Notes: generated by a model not told the origin, from the letters alone. Shown: positions 7,798 through 16,852, numbered from the stretch's first letter. The stretch: DNA of 58,062 nt from Pseudomonas sp. UBA5706 (GCF_002419965.1 NZ_DIHC01000032.1:42851-100912), one strand, 5' to 3'. Program-made: numbers and translations.

Positions 7798-9120
7798 ATG
7801 ACCCCCATCAGGCCAGGTACGAGCCCCTTTGTTCCCCCGCAGACGACACCGCAGGCCCATGATCCCATTCACGCTGCGGTTGCCAGCCACGATAGCGAGC
7901 GCGTGCTGCAAGCGCGTAAAGAGGGCCAACGCGCGAATGCGTTGGACCACGAGCGTCGCTCCCCCATGGACGCGCTCGATACCATGCGCGGTATCGACGA
8001 GCGCACACGCTCAGGCTTGCGCTCGGCTTTGCTGCAATCCCTGAATCCCACCGCCCCGGCCGGCTACATGAAGCCCGAAGCCTTGCACGGTTCGCCATGG
8101 GGCCTGGAAATACTTGCCTCAGGGGCGTTGAAGGGCGGCGTCAATGACGCCAAAGGTGGCGCGCAATCGTTGAATGGTCGGGTGTTCTTCTCAGACCGAA
8201 CACCTGAGAGCGCCAGCGATACAACGACTCGGGAAAACCTGCGCACAAAAGCGCGAGGCTACTCACGAGGCGTGGGCATTAACGCCTCCAATGCGAGCTC
8301 ACGGGCCCAACAGCACCGTCTGACGCAGATCATCGAGTGTTCATTGGACAAAGATCTGGCGCTTTCACTGTCGTACAAGCCCGTGACGCTGGGCATCAAA
8401 AACCCGGCCGATATCCAGAGCGAAGGGGCTGCTTGGCTGCAAGCCTTCCTTCACAACTCCATCATTGTTATGGGCCGTGCCAAACCACTGCTGGACAAGC
8501 CGTTTGAAGAAAGCGTCAAGGCTGTGAAACTGCCCGAAACAATGACGTTAACCTTCGAAGGCAGCCCCGACCGTACCCTGCGCGGCAAAGAGCTGCAGAG
8601 TTTTTACAAGCAGTCGGTCGGCGAACTGCGCAACGCGCTGGAGAACGGCAAAGCGCCCTATCTAAGCCTGCTCAACCAGGGAACCGTGGTGCCCATGGTT
8701 TTGGGCTTCGAGAAAGTCAGAAATCTTTCGTCTCATTCGATTAGCGCCACCATGGGTAACGCTTCCAAACAGTACTCCTACCAGGATAAGGATCACCCGC
8801 TCTGCGGCAGTGCCGAGGGAGGCAGACTTAAAGAGTTGGAAGTGCGCAGTCTGGCGGACCTGGCAACGCTGTTTCTGGGATGCGAAGTAAAGGGCACCTC
8901 ACTTCCGGATGACCTGCTGGTGCGGGTGAAAGAGGCTGGAACCAAGGCTGACTACCTGAACCCCGCCCAGCGTGACAAATTTCGCGAAAAGATCATGGCT
9001 CAGGCCGCGCAACTGCTGCCAGAAGACTCCAACACAGCGCTGGCAACCCTACCCCTGAGCACGCTGCAGCAGATCAACGCACAGCTGCGCAGCGAAGATT
9101 TGCGTGCCTATCTGGCGTAA
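7798..9120 (+). CDS. Candidate type III effector with PARP-like HGS motif
   Basis: 440 residues from the ATG at 7798, with AGGAG about 10 bases upstream and an hrp box at 7740-7767. The first 30 residues are rich in Pro, Thr, Ser, Gln and short of acidic residues, as in type III export signals. I cannot assign a known Hop/Avr family name. The segment from His97 (LHGSPWGLEILASGAL, then NGRVFFSD at 126-133) resembles the HGS...ILxxGL...GxGIYFAD core of PARP/diphtheria-type ADP-ribosyltransferases, with Phe in place of the usual Tyr. A KELEV segment at 345-349 could hold the catalytic Glu. The ADP-ribosyltransferase idea is inference; HrpL control is well supported. The gene is convergent with the ATP-grasp-SET gene. 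Confidence 0.8.
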   Translation: MTPIRPGTSPFVPPQTTPQAHDPIHAAVASHDSERVLQARKEGQRANALDHERRSPMDALDTMRGIDERTRSGLRSALLQSLNPTAPAGYMKPEALHGSPWGLEILASGALKGGVNDAKGGAQSLNGRVFFSDRTPESASDTTTRENLRTKARGYSRGVGINASNASSRAQQHRLTQIIECSLDKDLALSLSYKPVTLGIKNPADIQSEGAAWLQAFLHNSIIVMGRAKPLLDKPFEESVKAVKLPETMTLTFEGSPDRTLRGKELQSFYKQSVGELRNALENGKAPYLSLLNQGTVVPMVLGFEKVRNLSSHSISATMGNASKQYSYQDKDHPLCGSAEGGRLKELEVRSLADLATLFLGCEVKGTSLPDDLLVRVKEAGTKADYLNPAQRDKFREKIMAQAAQLLPEDSNTALATLPLSTLQQINAQLRSEDLRAYLA

Positions 9121-9244
9121 CAAACGTCGGAATGACGACCAGAGCCCGTCGCTCGAATCCGATGGCGGCCATGCTCATCCTGCATTGAGAGACTCGTCGC
9201 AGGATGCGGGCGTGGACGCGCCGACCTTCCGCACGCCGTGTGCG

Positions 9245-11164
9245 TTACGAAAAACGATGCAGTTTGCGGTGTTCAATCAAGGGCGAGAGCCGGTATCGCG
9301 CAAGCTCAACGTCCGATAGGTATTGAGCGCCTGCGATGCGCCCGCAGCAGTTGTCCTGACCGCAAGCGCAGTGAAAGGCTTCAACCATGGACCACTCGGT
9401 ACTCGGGTAGAAAAAACTCAAGGGCTCGTCTGGCTCGATAGCGCGCAGTGCACGCAGCGCATGGTGCTCAATATCGAAAAAGACATTTGGCTTGCAGGAA
9501 TGGTTGATGTAGCGCAGCTCCAGCGGATATGGCTCGCCATGCAAGCCCTGCGCGAAGTGAATGGTCCAGCGCGTGGCATGCGGGCCCTGTTTTGCCCAAC
9601 CGACTTTGCACAGCGTATCGCCCTCTCTCCACGCCCTACCGCTGGCCAAGCCCAGACCATAGGGCGTTTCCATCAGTTTATAAGGCAGTTGCGTGCCCCT
9701 GAGTTCGTGTCTAAGGAACGCGGAAAAATGTTCCCCGTAGCGCTCTTGCAGTTCCGGCAACAGGTAATCGCTCCCTGACACCACCCCCCTGCAGGTCGAA
9801 GCGCCGCAATGGCACTCGAACGCGGCCATGGCCAAGCCATTAAAAGTCGCATAATCGAGCGTCAGTTGCTCGCCCGGATCAATGTCACGACGGGCTACCA
9901 CATTCAATCCGTCCAGCCATACAGTTGGGTCACAGGCGTGGTTGATCGGGCACCACTCTTCCGGATTGCTGCTCCAGATAGCGTAAACCTCCTCGTTTAT
10001 TGGCCATGCATATTGACCGAACCAACTGCGCGCCAAAGACGGCCAATGCTGATTTACGTGTTGTCGAGAGACTATCGCTTGAGTGCATTGCTCATACCGC
10101 TTGATCAGACTTCCCGCCCTGATGGGCGCGACGGCAAACATGCCAAATCCCTTCTCACGATCAAAGCGCGTTTCCCAGCAGGTTTGCCCAGCCTCGCGTC
10201 GTCTTTGCGCGAGCGCGGTCAGATGCTCAAGGAACATGAGGTGCCCATCCGACGTCATCGCCAGAATTTCATCGGCGCAGCCATAGGCCCCTTCGGGGTA
10301 GAACACATCACAGTTGGGGTTGATTTCCAGTAGAAAAACCTCGCCGCTTGCCGACAGGCGAAAATCGCAGCGCGCGTAGCCTGTCCCATTCAACGCAAAA
10401 AAAGTTCGCGACGCCGCGTCTTGTAGTTGCAGATCGAGCGCGCAGTCGTGCACGGCGCTGTGTCCGAGTGACAGGTAGTCTTTCCATTTGAGATCGAAAT
10501 GCTTGAACGTTTCGCCCGTGGGAAACAGCACTTCCAACGATGGTAGCGTCCATGCAAGCTCCAGATCATTGCGCCGCTCTGCGACCAATACCGTGAACTC
10601 ACGACCTTCGATGAACTCTTCGATGAGCGCGCCGCCATAGGCTTGAATCATTTTCAGCGCTTCACGTTGCAACGCCTCAGCAGTGGTGACCCTGGAGTCG
10701 GGCGTCAGACCGATGCTGTTGTAGCTGTTGGGATGTTTGACGATAAGTGGAAAGGAAAGCGAGGCAGCAGCCTGGGCAACATCCGCGAGGCACTTTGCAT
10801 TCACATAGCCAGGGACACTGACGCCCGCTGACGATGCAGCCATCTTCATGGCCACTCGGCTGGGGTCATAAAAGACGCTGGAGGCGCCGGTAAATACGGC
10901 GTTGCAGCGCTCCAGGGTTTGCACCACCTCAATACCGGCAGTGTCACCGTCGAGGCTGCCATCACATAAGTTGATTATCAGGTCGAATCCGCCGCCCGCG
11001 ATCCTGGTCACCTGTTGAATCGCAGTGGCTTTGTGAATGTCGTGATAGCTAACGTCAGCCTCGGGAACGAAGCGTGCAACGTTTGCCGCTGGATCCCACT
11101 CCTTTGTTGGCAAACATGAATGTTCGTAAGAACTCGTTAGCACGGCAATCTTTTTGATCGTCAT
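9245..11164 (-). CDS. ATP-grasp protein fused to two SET domains
   Basis: 639 residues from MTIKKIAVLTS (AGGGAGGG seven or eight bases upstream; an ATG 16 codons earlier is less likely). Residues 1-320 are a D-Ala-D-Ala-ligase-like ATP-grasp: IVKHPNSYNSIGL, IEEFIEGREFTVLVAE and the metal-binding end RCDFRLSASGEVFLLEINPN. Residues 331-470 form a SET domain: GFGMFAV, NHACDP (408-413), LDYATFNG (Tyr438) and a post-SET CHCGASTCRG. Residues 500-612 form a second one: YGLGLASG, NHSCKPN (554-560), FFYPS and CACGQDNCCG. SET proteins methylate lysines with S-adenosylmethionine; ATP-grasp enzymes join a carboxylate to an amine. The combined reaction is unknown. Both halves keep their key residues. Confidence 0.88.
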   Translation of the reverse strand: MTIKKIAVLTSSYEHSCLPTKEWDPAANVARFVPEADVSYHDIHKATAIQQVTRIAGGGFDLIINLCDGSLDGDTAGIEVVQTLERCNAVFTGASSVFYDPSRVAMKMAASSAGVSVPGYVNAKCLADVAQAAASLSFPLIVKHPNSYNSIGLTPDSRVTTAEALQREALKMIQAYGGALIEEFIEGREFTVLVAERRNDLELAWTLPSLEVLFPTGETFKHFDLKWKDYLSLGHSAVHDCALDLQLQDAASRTFFALNGTGYARCDFRLSASGEVFLLEINPNCDVFYPEGAYGCADEILAMTSDGHLMFLEHLTALAQRRREAGQTCWETRFDREKGFGMFAVAPIRAGSLIKRYEQCTQAIVSRQHVNQHWPSLARSWFGQYAWPINEEVYAIWSSNPEEWCPINHACDPTVWLDGLNVVARRDIDPGEQLTLDYATFNGLAMAAFECHCGASTCRGVVSGSDYLLPELQERYGEHFSAFLRHELRGTQLPYKLMETPYGLGLASGRAWREGDTLCKVGWAKQGPHATRWTIHFAQGLHGEPYPLELRYINHSCKPNVFFDIEHHALRALRAIEPDEPLSFFYPSTEWSMVEAFHCACGQDNCCGRIAGAQYLSDVELARYRLSPLIEHRKLHRFS

Positions 11165-11419
11165 CAGCCAACCCTCCCTGGGTCGTTGCAGATTCACGGA
11201 TCCCTGTAGCATTACTGCCTAGATATGCGACGATTAAAGTTCTCTCACTCCAGAGCGTAGTTAAGTCTGGCCTTGATTCAAGGGGAGCGGGCCAGACGAT
11301 GAAATACGTGCAAATCGACGGGCAGGTGGGCGGCACGCCTGTTGGCGGCGCCCACTCCCTCACGTCGACGCCTCGACCTTTGCGGCCCAGGCCTGTGCGA
11401 CACCTCACCTGGAACTGGA

Positions 11420-12388
11420 TCAATCGCACTGGTGGCGATTGAGTGTTTCGATCAAGTTGGTAAACCCTTGCTGTACATCCTTGGCGCGACGCTCTATCGG
11501 ACTGGTGACAAACACCCTTCCCGTCAAGCCAGCCGGCTGGAATTCGCCTTTGCGTGCATCCTCGATTGCACGGCGGGCACGGCCAACGAAGTCGTTCAGC
11601 GCCATCATCATCGATGGGCAACCGTCAGCATGGGCTTCGCGAATTTTCTTGTCCCAGGCAGCAATCATCTGCGCGCTTTGATTGACGCTTTTCTCGAACG
11701 CCAGAGTCGCCTGCTCTGCGCCAGCGGTTTCAAAGAAGTCACGGCTCAAGCGCATCGTTTGTTTGGAATACAGAACAATACCGGCACGGTAGTAATCGAC
11801 GCTGTCTTTTGTCGCGTGCTCGAAGGCTTTCTGGGTGTTTATTTCGTCGCGAGCCGCGATGCCGTCATAAAACTTGCCTTGCGCATCAGCCGCTTCAGTC
11901 ATCGCAGCTTCGTAGGCGGGTTCAAGCGCTCGAGCCTTATCACCGTTGTCGGCGTAGAACCCCTGTGATTCCGAGTAAACGGCCAGGTCATGGTTGATGG
12001 GCTTGAGTTTTTCGAGCTTATCGGTCAGTGCCTTGGCAGGCTCATCGAGTTCAGGCATGGGGTGGGCAAACGCCAATGCCGCCTTCAGATCCTGCTGCAA
12101 ACTGATGATGCTCGCATCGCTGGATACCGAGTAAGCCGTTAGCTTCTCGCCTGAGGCGAGCGCCTTAGGGACGTAGTCCAGATGCTCCTGAAGAGCCGCA
12201 CCAATATCAAAGCGGTTATTGGCAGCCTGGACATAAGCGTTGTACTTCTGCACTTCGGCCTGATCAGAGGCGATTTGTTTCTGGGCGGCATCGCGCTTGG
12301 CAGTTTCTTCTTCGTTACCGCAGGCACCCAGTACAAGGCTGAGTGCAATCCAGACAGCGGCCAACGTGTATTTGTGGTTCACGGACAA
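11420..12388 (-). CDS. DUF3829 (YiiG-like) lipoprotein
   Basis: 322 residues. The signal peptide ends in a lipobox (LVLGAC, Cys23) followed by an Asn/Glu-rich start, so it is a likely outer-membrane lipoprotein facing the periplasm. The rest is helical and fits DUF3829/YiiG-type proteins (QKYNAYVQAANNRF, LTDKLEKLKPINHDL, MMMALNDFVGRARRAIED). No function is established for the family. It is on the same strand as the ATP-grasp-SET gene, but a 255-bp gap separates them, so shared transcription is not clear. Confidence 0.8.
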   Translation of the reverse strand: MSVNHKYTLAAVWIALSLVLGACGNEEETAKRDAAQKQIASDQAEVQKYNAYVQAANNRFDIGAALQEHLDYVPKALASGEKLTAYSVSSDASIISLQQDLKAALAFAHPMPELDEPAKALTDKLEKLKPINHDLAVYSESQGFYADNGDKARALEPAYEAAMTEAADAQGKFYDGIAARDEINTQKAFEHATKDSVDYYRAGIVLYSKQTMRLSRDFFETAGAEQATLAFEKSVNQSAQMIAAWDKKIREAHADGCPSMMMALNDFVGRARRAIEDARKGEFQPAGLTGRVFVTSPIERRAKDVQQGFTNLIETLNRHQCD

Positions 12389-12586
12389 TCTCCCTTACGA
12401 CATGAACGCCATCGAGCGGACGTCTGCGCAATTGCCGCAGCACCGGCTTGGCAATGGCCAGATGATCAGGAAGATTATAAAGACGCGCCCGCGCGCAAAG
12501 TCCGCCGGCTCCAGCCAGTGGCCGCTGATCACAAATGATCGTCACCCATCACAAGCATTGGGACCGCAGACCGGGCGAATCAGGCA

Positions 12587-13558
12587 TTACTCGATACAGG
12601 GCGGGTAGCCAAAACGCGCTTTGTACGCGTGGGTGAAATTCGACGGACTGGAGTAGCCCATGCGATAGGCCACTTGTGCCACCTGCCATTTGCGCTGGCG
12701 CAACAGCTGACGGCCCACCTCCAGGCGGCGATCACGCAAGTAATGCAGCATGGAGCGACCAAACTCATTTTTAAAAATGCGCCGCAACGTCGTTTCGCCC
12801 ACGCCTAACGTTCTTGCCAACTCGTGTGCGCAAGGGGGGCGCCCGAGATCTTCTTCCAGCAGGCGGCGAGCTTCATGAGCAAGATCGCGGTGCGCGCGAG
12901 GTGAGCAAGGCCTTTGGGATACAGAGGCGCCCATGTAAACGGCGAGCTCCACGAATACGCCAAGTGTCAGACTCTCTTCATGCAGCCGCTTCAACGCCCC
13001 GTGGTAAGGCGAGTGGTAAAGCCGCTCGAACAAGCAACTGACGGCTTTACAGTTAGGCAATTCAATAAACTGGGCGCCATCCTTCTGCAGCGCCAGAAGC
13101 GGTCGCAACGTACTGTCTCCGTGCTCCATCAACTCATGAATGAAGTCGCTCGAAACCCGCAGCCCACACAGGCGCACGTGGCTTTGCGCTGGCAGGATAT
13201 CGATGGTTTCCATCGGCTGACTCAAGCCAAGAATGGCTGGTGCCCGAGGGTTGTAAAGGTTGGGCGCGCCGCCGTCTACGCTGTGGCTCCACTGGCCGTT
13301 GACCACATGCACGACACACAGGCTTTCGGGCAATACTTTATGGATACGCAGCGGCTCGGTGAAATGCAGATTGCATTCGAAATACTGCATGTCTGGCCGT
13401 ACACGCCTGGCCAGATAATGGCCGGTAGCACTGCCTGCGATTTCTTTCGCATCCAGAATGTTCGATGCACCCAGGGCCTGCGGGGTATCGAAGTGCAGTT
13501 CGGTATCGCGGTAAGGCGTCCAGCTGTCCATATTCCAGTTCACTGCCACTTGCTTCAT
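12587..13558 (-). CDS. AraC-family transcriptional regulator
   Basis: 323 residues. The C-terminal part (about 225-320) holds the two helix-turn-helix motifs of AraC proteins: AHELARTLGVGETTLRRIF, then the second with QVAQVAYRMGYSSPSNFTHA and the end KARFGYPP. The N-terminal 200 residues are a ligand-sensing region of the PchR-like type, without strong identity to a named regulator. It is divergent from the small secreted-protein gene at 13720, with a 161-bp shared upstream region, so it may control that gene or itself. The ligand is unknown. Confidence 0.9.
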   Translation of the reverse strand: MKQVAVNWNMDSWTPYRDTELHFDTPQALGASNILDAKEIAGSATGHYLARRVRPDMQYFECNLHFTEPLRIHKVLPESLCVVHVVNGQWSHSVDGGAPNLYNPRAPAILGLSQPMETIDILPAQSHVRLCGLRVSSDFIHELMEHGDSTLRPLLALQKDGAQFIELPNCKAVSCLFERLYHSPYHGALKRLHEESLTLGVFVELAVYMGASVSQRPCSPRAHRDLAHEARRLLEEDLGRPPCAHELARTLGVGETTLRRIFKNEFGRSMLHYLRDRRLEVGRQLLRQRKWQVAQVAYRMGYSSPSNFTHAYKARFGYPPCIE

Positions 13559-13719
13559 GGCGCCAATTTTATGTTGGTCGCGCAGTATAGATGCGAATAC
13601 CGTTGATCGCTTCGCTTATGAACCTGGACACGTCTGTTGTGAGCATCGGCCACGCGATTGCAACACACTCGGGAAGTGTCTAAAACGGCCGTTCGTGAAG
13701 TCTGTGAAGGAGATATCCA

Positions 13720-14148
13720 GTGGGTGCATTTAAAGGCTTGTGGGCCCTGATGTTCAGTGCGGTCATGATGTCGGGGTACGCCATGGCTGATGAAGCAAGA
13801 CCGGCAGTGGCCGACAAGGTCATGGCCTATCAAAGCGAACAAGGCATCAAAGTCTGGACCTTGCGCATCGGCGAGCGCTCGGCACATCAGGCGCTGGTAC
13901 AAGTTGAGGGGATCGATCATGACTGGAACATGCATATTCAGAAAATGAACGTCGAACAAAATGCCAGAGACACTCGCTACTCCACTGAAGTGGACGGCAA
14001 AAAATTCGTCGTGCTGATCCTGCAAAACAGCTGGGGTGAGCTGTACCTGCCGGGGGATAACCAGGAGCGGGCCGTGGTGTACAGCGAGAATTTGTCTTCG
14101 CAAGGCAACGCGCAGGCATTTCTGACGGACTACCTGGAACAGAAGTGA
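13720..14148 (+). CDS. Small secreted protein of unknown function
   Basis: 142 residues from a GTG start with an excellent AAGGAGA ribosome site. The first 24 residues are a classical signal peptide ending at a cleavage site near GYAMA-DEA, so the protein is periplasmic or secreted. The mature part is a small alpha/beta-looking domain with IKVWTLRIGERSAHQALVQ and VDGKKFVVLILQNSWGELYL. I do not recognise the family. It has no cysteines in the mature region. It is divergent from the AraC regulator, which makes joint regulation plausible. Confidence 0.75.
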   Translation: MGAFKGLWALMFSAVMMSGYAMADEARPAVADKVMAYQSEQGIKVWTLRIGERSAHQALVQVEGIDHDWNMHIQKMNVEQNARDTRYSTEVDGKKFVVLILQNSWGELYLPGDNQERAVVYSENLSSQGNAQAFLTDYLEQK

Positions 14149-14856
14149 GCCCAGCCACCGGAGTGCGCGCCCCATTGCCCGCTGCGGCCAAAGTGATTGG
14201 CGCGAGCATCGGCTAATTTCGCATCACTCAGTTACATCAAATATGAAGCAACAGCGCTCCTGTTGGATTGAGGCGCGCCGTTTGCGCCGGGATAATCCGG
14301 CGCGATTCGGGCCTGATCGACTGACACCGCCAGCGTCGCTAGCGGTACTTCGCGCCCGCGTTCGACAGTGTTCGCAGGCGCGAAGATTTCATGCCCGCTT
14401 CAGCGATCAGAAGCCTGGGCGCGGAGGCATCCAAACGCCTGTGGCCAGGTGTTCCTTCCTCCCCCTGCTACCCAGCTGATCAGAACAAAGTCACCCGAAT
14501 CATGGGGGCCACGTTGTATCACCTACCAAGACGTCAAGCTGCTTGCCCGCACACTGGCCAACCTAGGGCTATCACGAGTCGATCAAGCGGTCGCTTACCT
14601 GCGAGGCGCCCTGTTGGACAGGCGAGCGCATCTCTTTTTAAAAGAGGTGCCGGGTTATTGAAATGGCGACAGGAATGCTGAATCCGCAGAATCGGGATCC
14701 ACTTGCGACGTTTCTCGCGGGATATGGCGGGGAAAAGTTAGAAACTTGACGGCATCAATGACAAAAAAATGACTTACGGCGCTCTCGCATGACGCAACTA
14801 GTGATAGCATAGAGACACCATACGACTCGGGTTATCCCCTATAAAGTAGCCAGGAC
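14149..14856. other. 708-bp gap at the right edge of the accessory block
   Basis: No supported gene. Overlapping short frames (14243-14479, 14368-14661, 14391-14681) lack ribosome sites and family resemblance. The end of the 14368 frame (YQDVKLLARTLANLGLSRVD) is protein-like and could be a decayed fragment. No att-like direct repeat or tRNA was seen. The last 100 bases are A+T-rich and probably carry the promoter of the diguanylate cyclase. Confidence 0.55.
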
Positions 14857-16515
14857 ATGACCGAAGCAGAAGATCCGAGCCCAGACCGCCTCAAACACCA
14901 TTTCGCTCAACGCGTCATCCATCAGGCACGTCAGATCCTTGAGGTATGGCAGCGCCTGCAACAAAGCGAATGGTCGGCGGTGGACCTTGACGAACTCAGC
15001 GAATCAAACCGGCGTCTGCTGCGTTTCGCCGAGCGCTTCGAACAGGCCGAGCATGCCCAATTGGCACGAGGTATCGGTCAGTCCCTGCATGAGGTTCAAG
15101 CCAACCGGGGCCGCCTGAGCAGCTCGTTGATCACCGACCTGAACCGTTTGATGCAGCGTCTTTCGCGCACTGGCCTGCGCCACAGCGACCGGCTGGAGCA
15201 CACGTCGCTGCCGCCGCTGCGCAAACCCATCTACGTGATGCTGCAAGATCACGAACGCGGTGAACGGCTGGCCAAACAACTGGAGTTTTTCGGCCTGAGC
15301 GCGCTGTCGCTGGACAGCACTCGAGCCTTTCACGCCACCCTGGACGAGCGTCTGCCTGCCGCAGTGGTCATGGATGTGGACTTTGGTGGCGCTGGCGAGG
15401 GCTTGAAACTGGCTGCCAGGATGCAGAAGGGCCTTGAGCAGAAACTGCCACTGCTGTTTTTCAGCCATCACGAAACCGATACGCCTACCCGCTTGGCGGC
15501 AGTGCGGGCCGGGGGCGAGGAGTTTCTGACCGGCACGCTGGAAGCGTCGAGTCTGCTCGAGAAAATCGAAATCCTGACCCGGGTCGCGCAATATGACCCC
15601 TATAAAGTGCTGATCATTGACGATTCGCGCGCCCAGGCCACGCACACCGAGCGCCTGCTCAACAACGCGGGCATCGTGACCCGCACGCTGTTGGACCCGA
15701 TCCAGACCATGCCCGAGCTGGCGGACTTTCAGCCGGATTTGATCATCCTCGATATGTACATGCCCGGCTGTACCGGCACCGAACTGGCCAAAGTGATTCG
15801 CCACAACGACCGTTATGTCAGTGTGCCGATCATTTATCTGTCAGCCGAGGACGACCTGGACAAACAGCTCGATGCGATGAGTGAAGGCGGCGATGACTTC
15901 CTCACCAAGCCGATCAAGCCGCGGCACCTGATCACCACCGTGCGCAACCGCGCTGCGCGCGCACGTAGCCTTAAGGCGCGAATGGTGCGCGACAGCCTTA
16001 CAGGCTTGTACAACCACACCCACATTTTGCAACTGCTGGAGGATTGCAGTTTCCGCGCCCGTCGGGAAAACAAACCGCTGAGCTTCGCGATGCTCGACAT
16101 CGACCACTTCAAGACGGTCAACGACGGACACGGCCATCCCATGGGTGACCGTGTGATCAAGAGCCTGGCCCTGTTCCTTAAGCAGCGTCTGCGCAAGACC
16201 GATTACATCGGTCGCTATGGGGGCGAGGAATTCGCGGTGGTCATGCCCGACACCGACCTCGAATCCGCCTATAGCGTACTCGACGAGATCCGCCGTCGGT
16301 TCGCGGAAATCCACTACCCCGCCCAGCCAAGGGACCTGTTCTGCACCTTCAGCGCCGGCGTGGTTGAACTGGGCGGCGGCGATGACGCCTTGATGATGGC
16401 CTCGCAAGCGGACGACGCCCTGTACCGGGCGAAAAAGGCCGGCCGTAATCAAGTGCAAACGCTTCATGAAGACATCGTGGCGGTGAACAGGCAGGTGCCG
16501 GTGGATGTGGTTTAG
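14857..16515 (+). CDS. gcbA: Diguanylate cyclase with two receiver domains (GcbA-like)
   Basis: 552 residues. Order: N-terminal helical region (1-120), a degenerate receiver (about 130-245), a canonical receiver (about 250-365: KVLIIDDSRAQ, phosphoacceptor in LIILDMYMPG, Lys in FLTKPIKP), then a GGDEF domain (about 380-535). The active site is GGEEF, and an RKTD I-site sits five residues before it, so it should make c-di-GMP from GTP with product feedback. The first receiver keeps an Asp in VVMDVD but lacks the usual acidic pair (VMLQDHE). Length, domain order and position near dsbD-aroQ-accBC fit GcbA/AdcA, a cyclase tied to early surface attachment in pseudomonads. The symbol rests on this synteny and architecture. 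Confidence 0.88.
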   Translation: MTEAEDPSPDRLKHHFAQRVIHQARQILEVWQRLQQSEWSAVDLDELSESNRRLLRFAERFEQAEHAQLARGIGQSLHEVQANRGRLSSSLITDLNRLMQRLSRTGLRHSDRLEHTSLPPLRKPIYVMLQDHERGERLAKQLEFFGLSALSLDSTRAFHATLDERLPAAVVMDVDFGGAGEGLKLAARMQKGLEQKLPLLFFSHHETDTPTRLAAVRAGGEEFLTGTLEASSLLEKIEILTRVAQYDPYKVLIIDDSRAQATHTERLLNNAGIVTRTLLDPIQTMPELADFQPDLIILDMYMPGCTGTELAKVIRHNDRYVSVPIIYLSAEDDLDKQLDAMSEGGDDFLTKPIKPRHLITTVRNRAARARSLKARMVRDSLTGLYNHTHILQLLEDCSFRARRENKPLSFAMLDIDHFKTVNDGHGHPMGDRVIKSLALFLKQRLRKTDYIGRYGGEEFAVVMPDTDLESAYSVLDEIRRRFAEIHYPAQPRDLFCTFSAGVVELGGGDDALMMASQADDALYRAKKAGRNQVQTLHEDIVAVNRQVPVDVV

Positions 16516-16852
16516 TCCGAATCGGTACGGCTTGATCTCACTGCTGTAGCAGCACGCCATGCCGACGGTGGCGTCCGCGAGACCGCTCAAGCGGCCACTC
16601 AAACGGCAACAGAATGATCGTTGCCGATCGCTCGCGCCGCGCGTGGGCATGCATTCCCCGATGCTCCGCGTCAGCCAGCAGGTGGTCGCAGAGCGTCCAG
16701 GGCGGCACCGTCACACGCAGCATGGCAACGACTATCAGAGGCCACGCACTGGATTGCGCGCCTATTAATGATTGATGTTGCGACGCTCAGCACGCCTGCA
16801 TCCCTCCAAACCCTGCGTTATCATGCGCGCACTTTTGTACTGCGAGACCGCC
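16516..16852. other. 337-bp gap between gcbA and dsbD
   Basis: No supported gene. Short frames here (16538-16723, 16559-16768, 16621-16947) are arginine- and histidine-rich, the pattern expected of random high-G+C frames. In P. aeruginosa, as I recall, a chemoreceptor gene lies at this point; none is present here. Confidence 0.6.
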
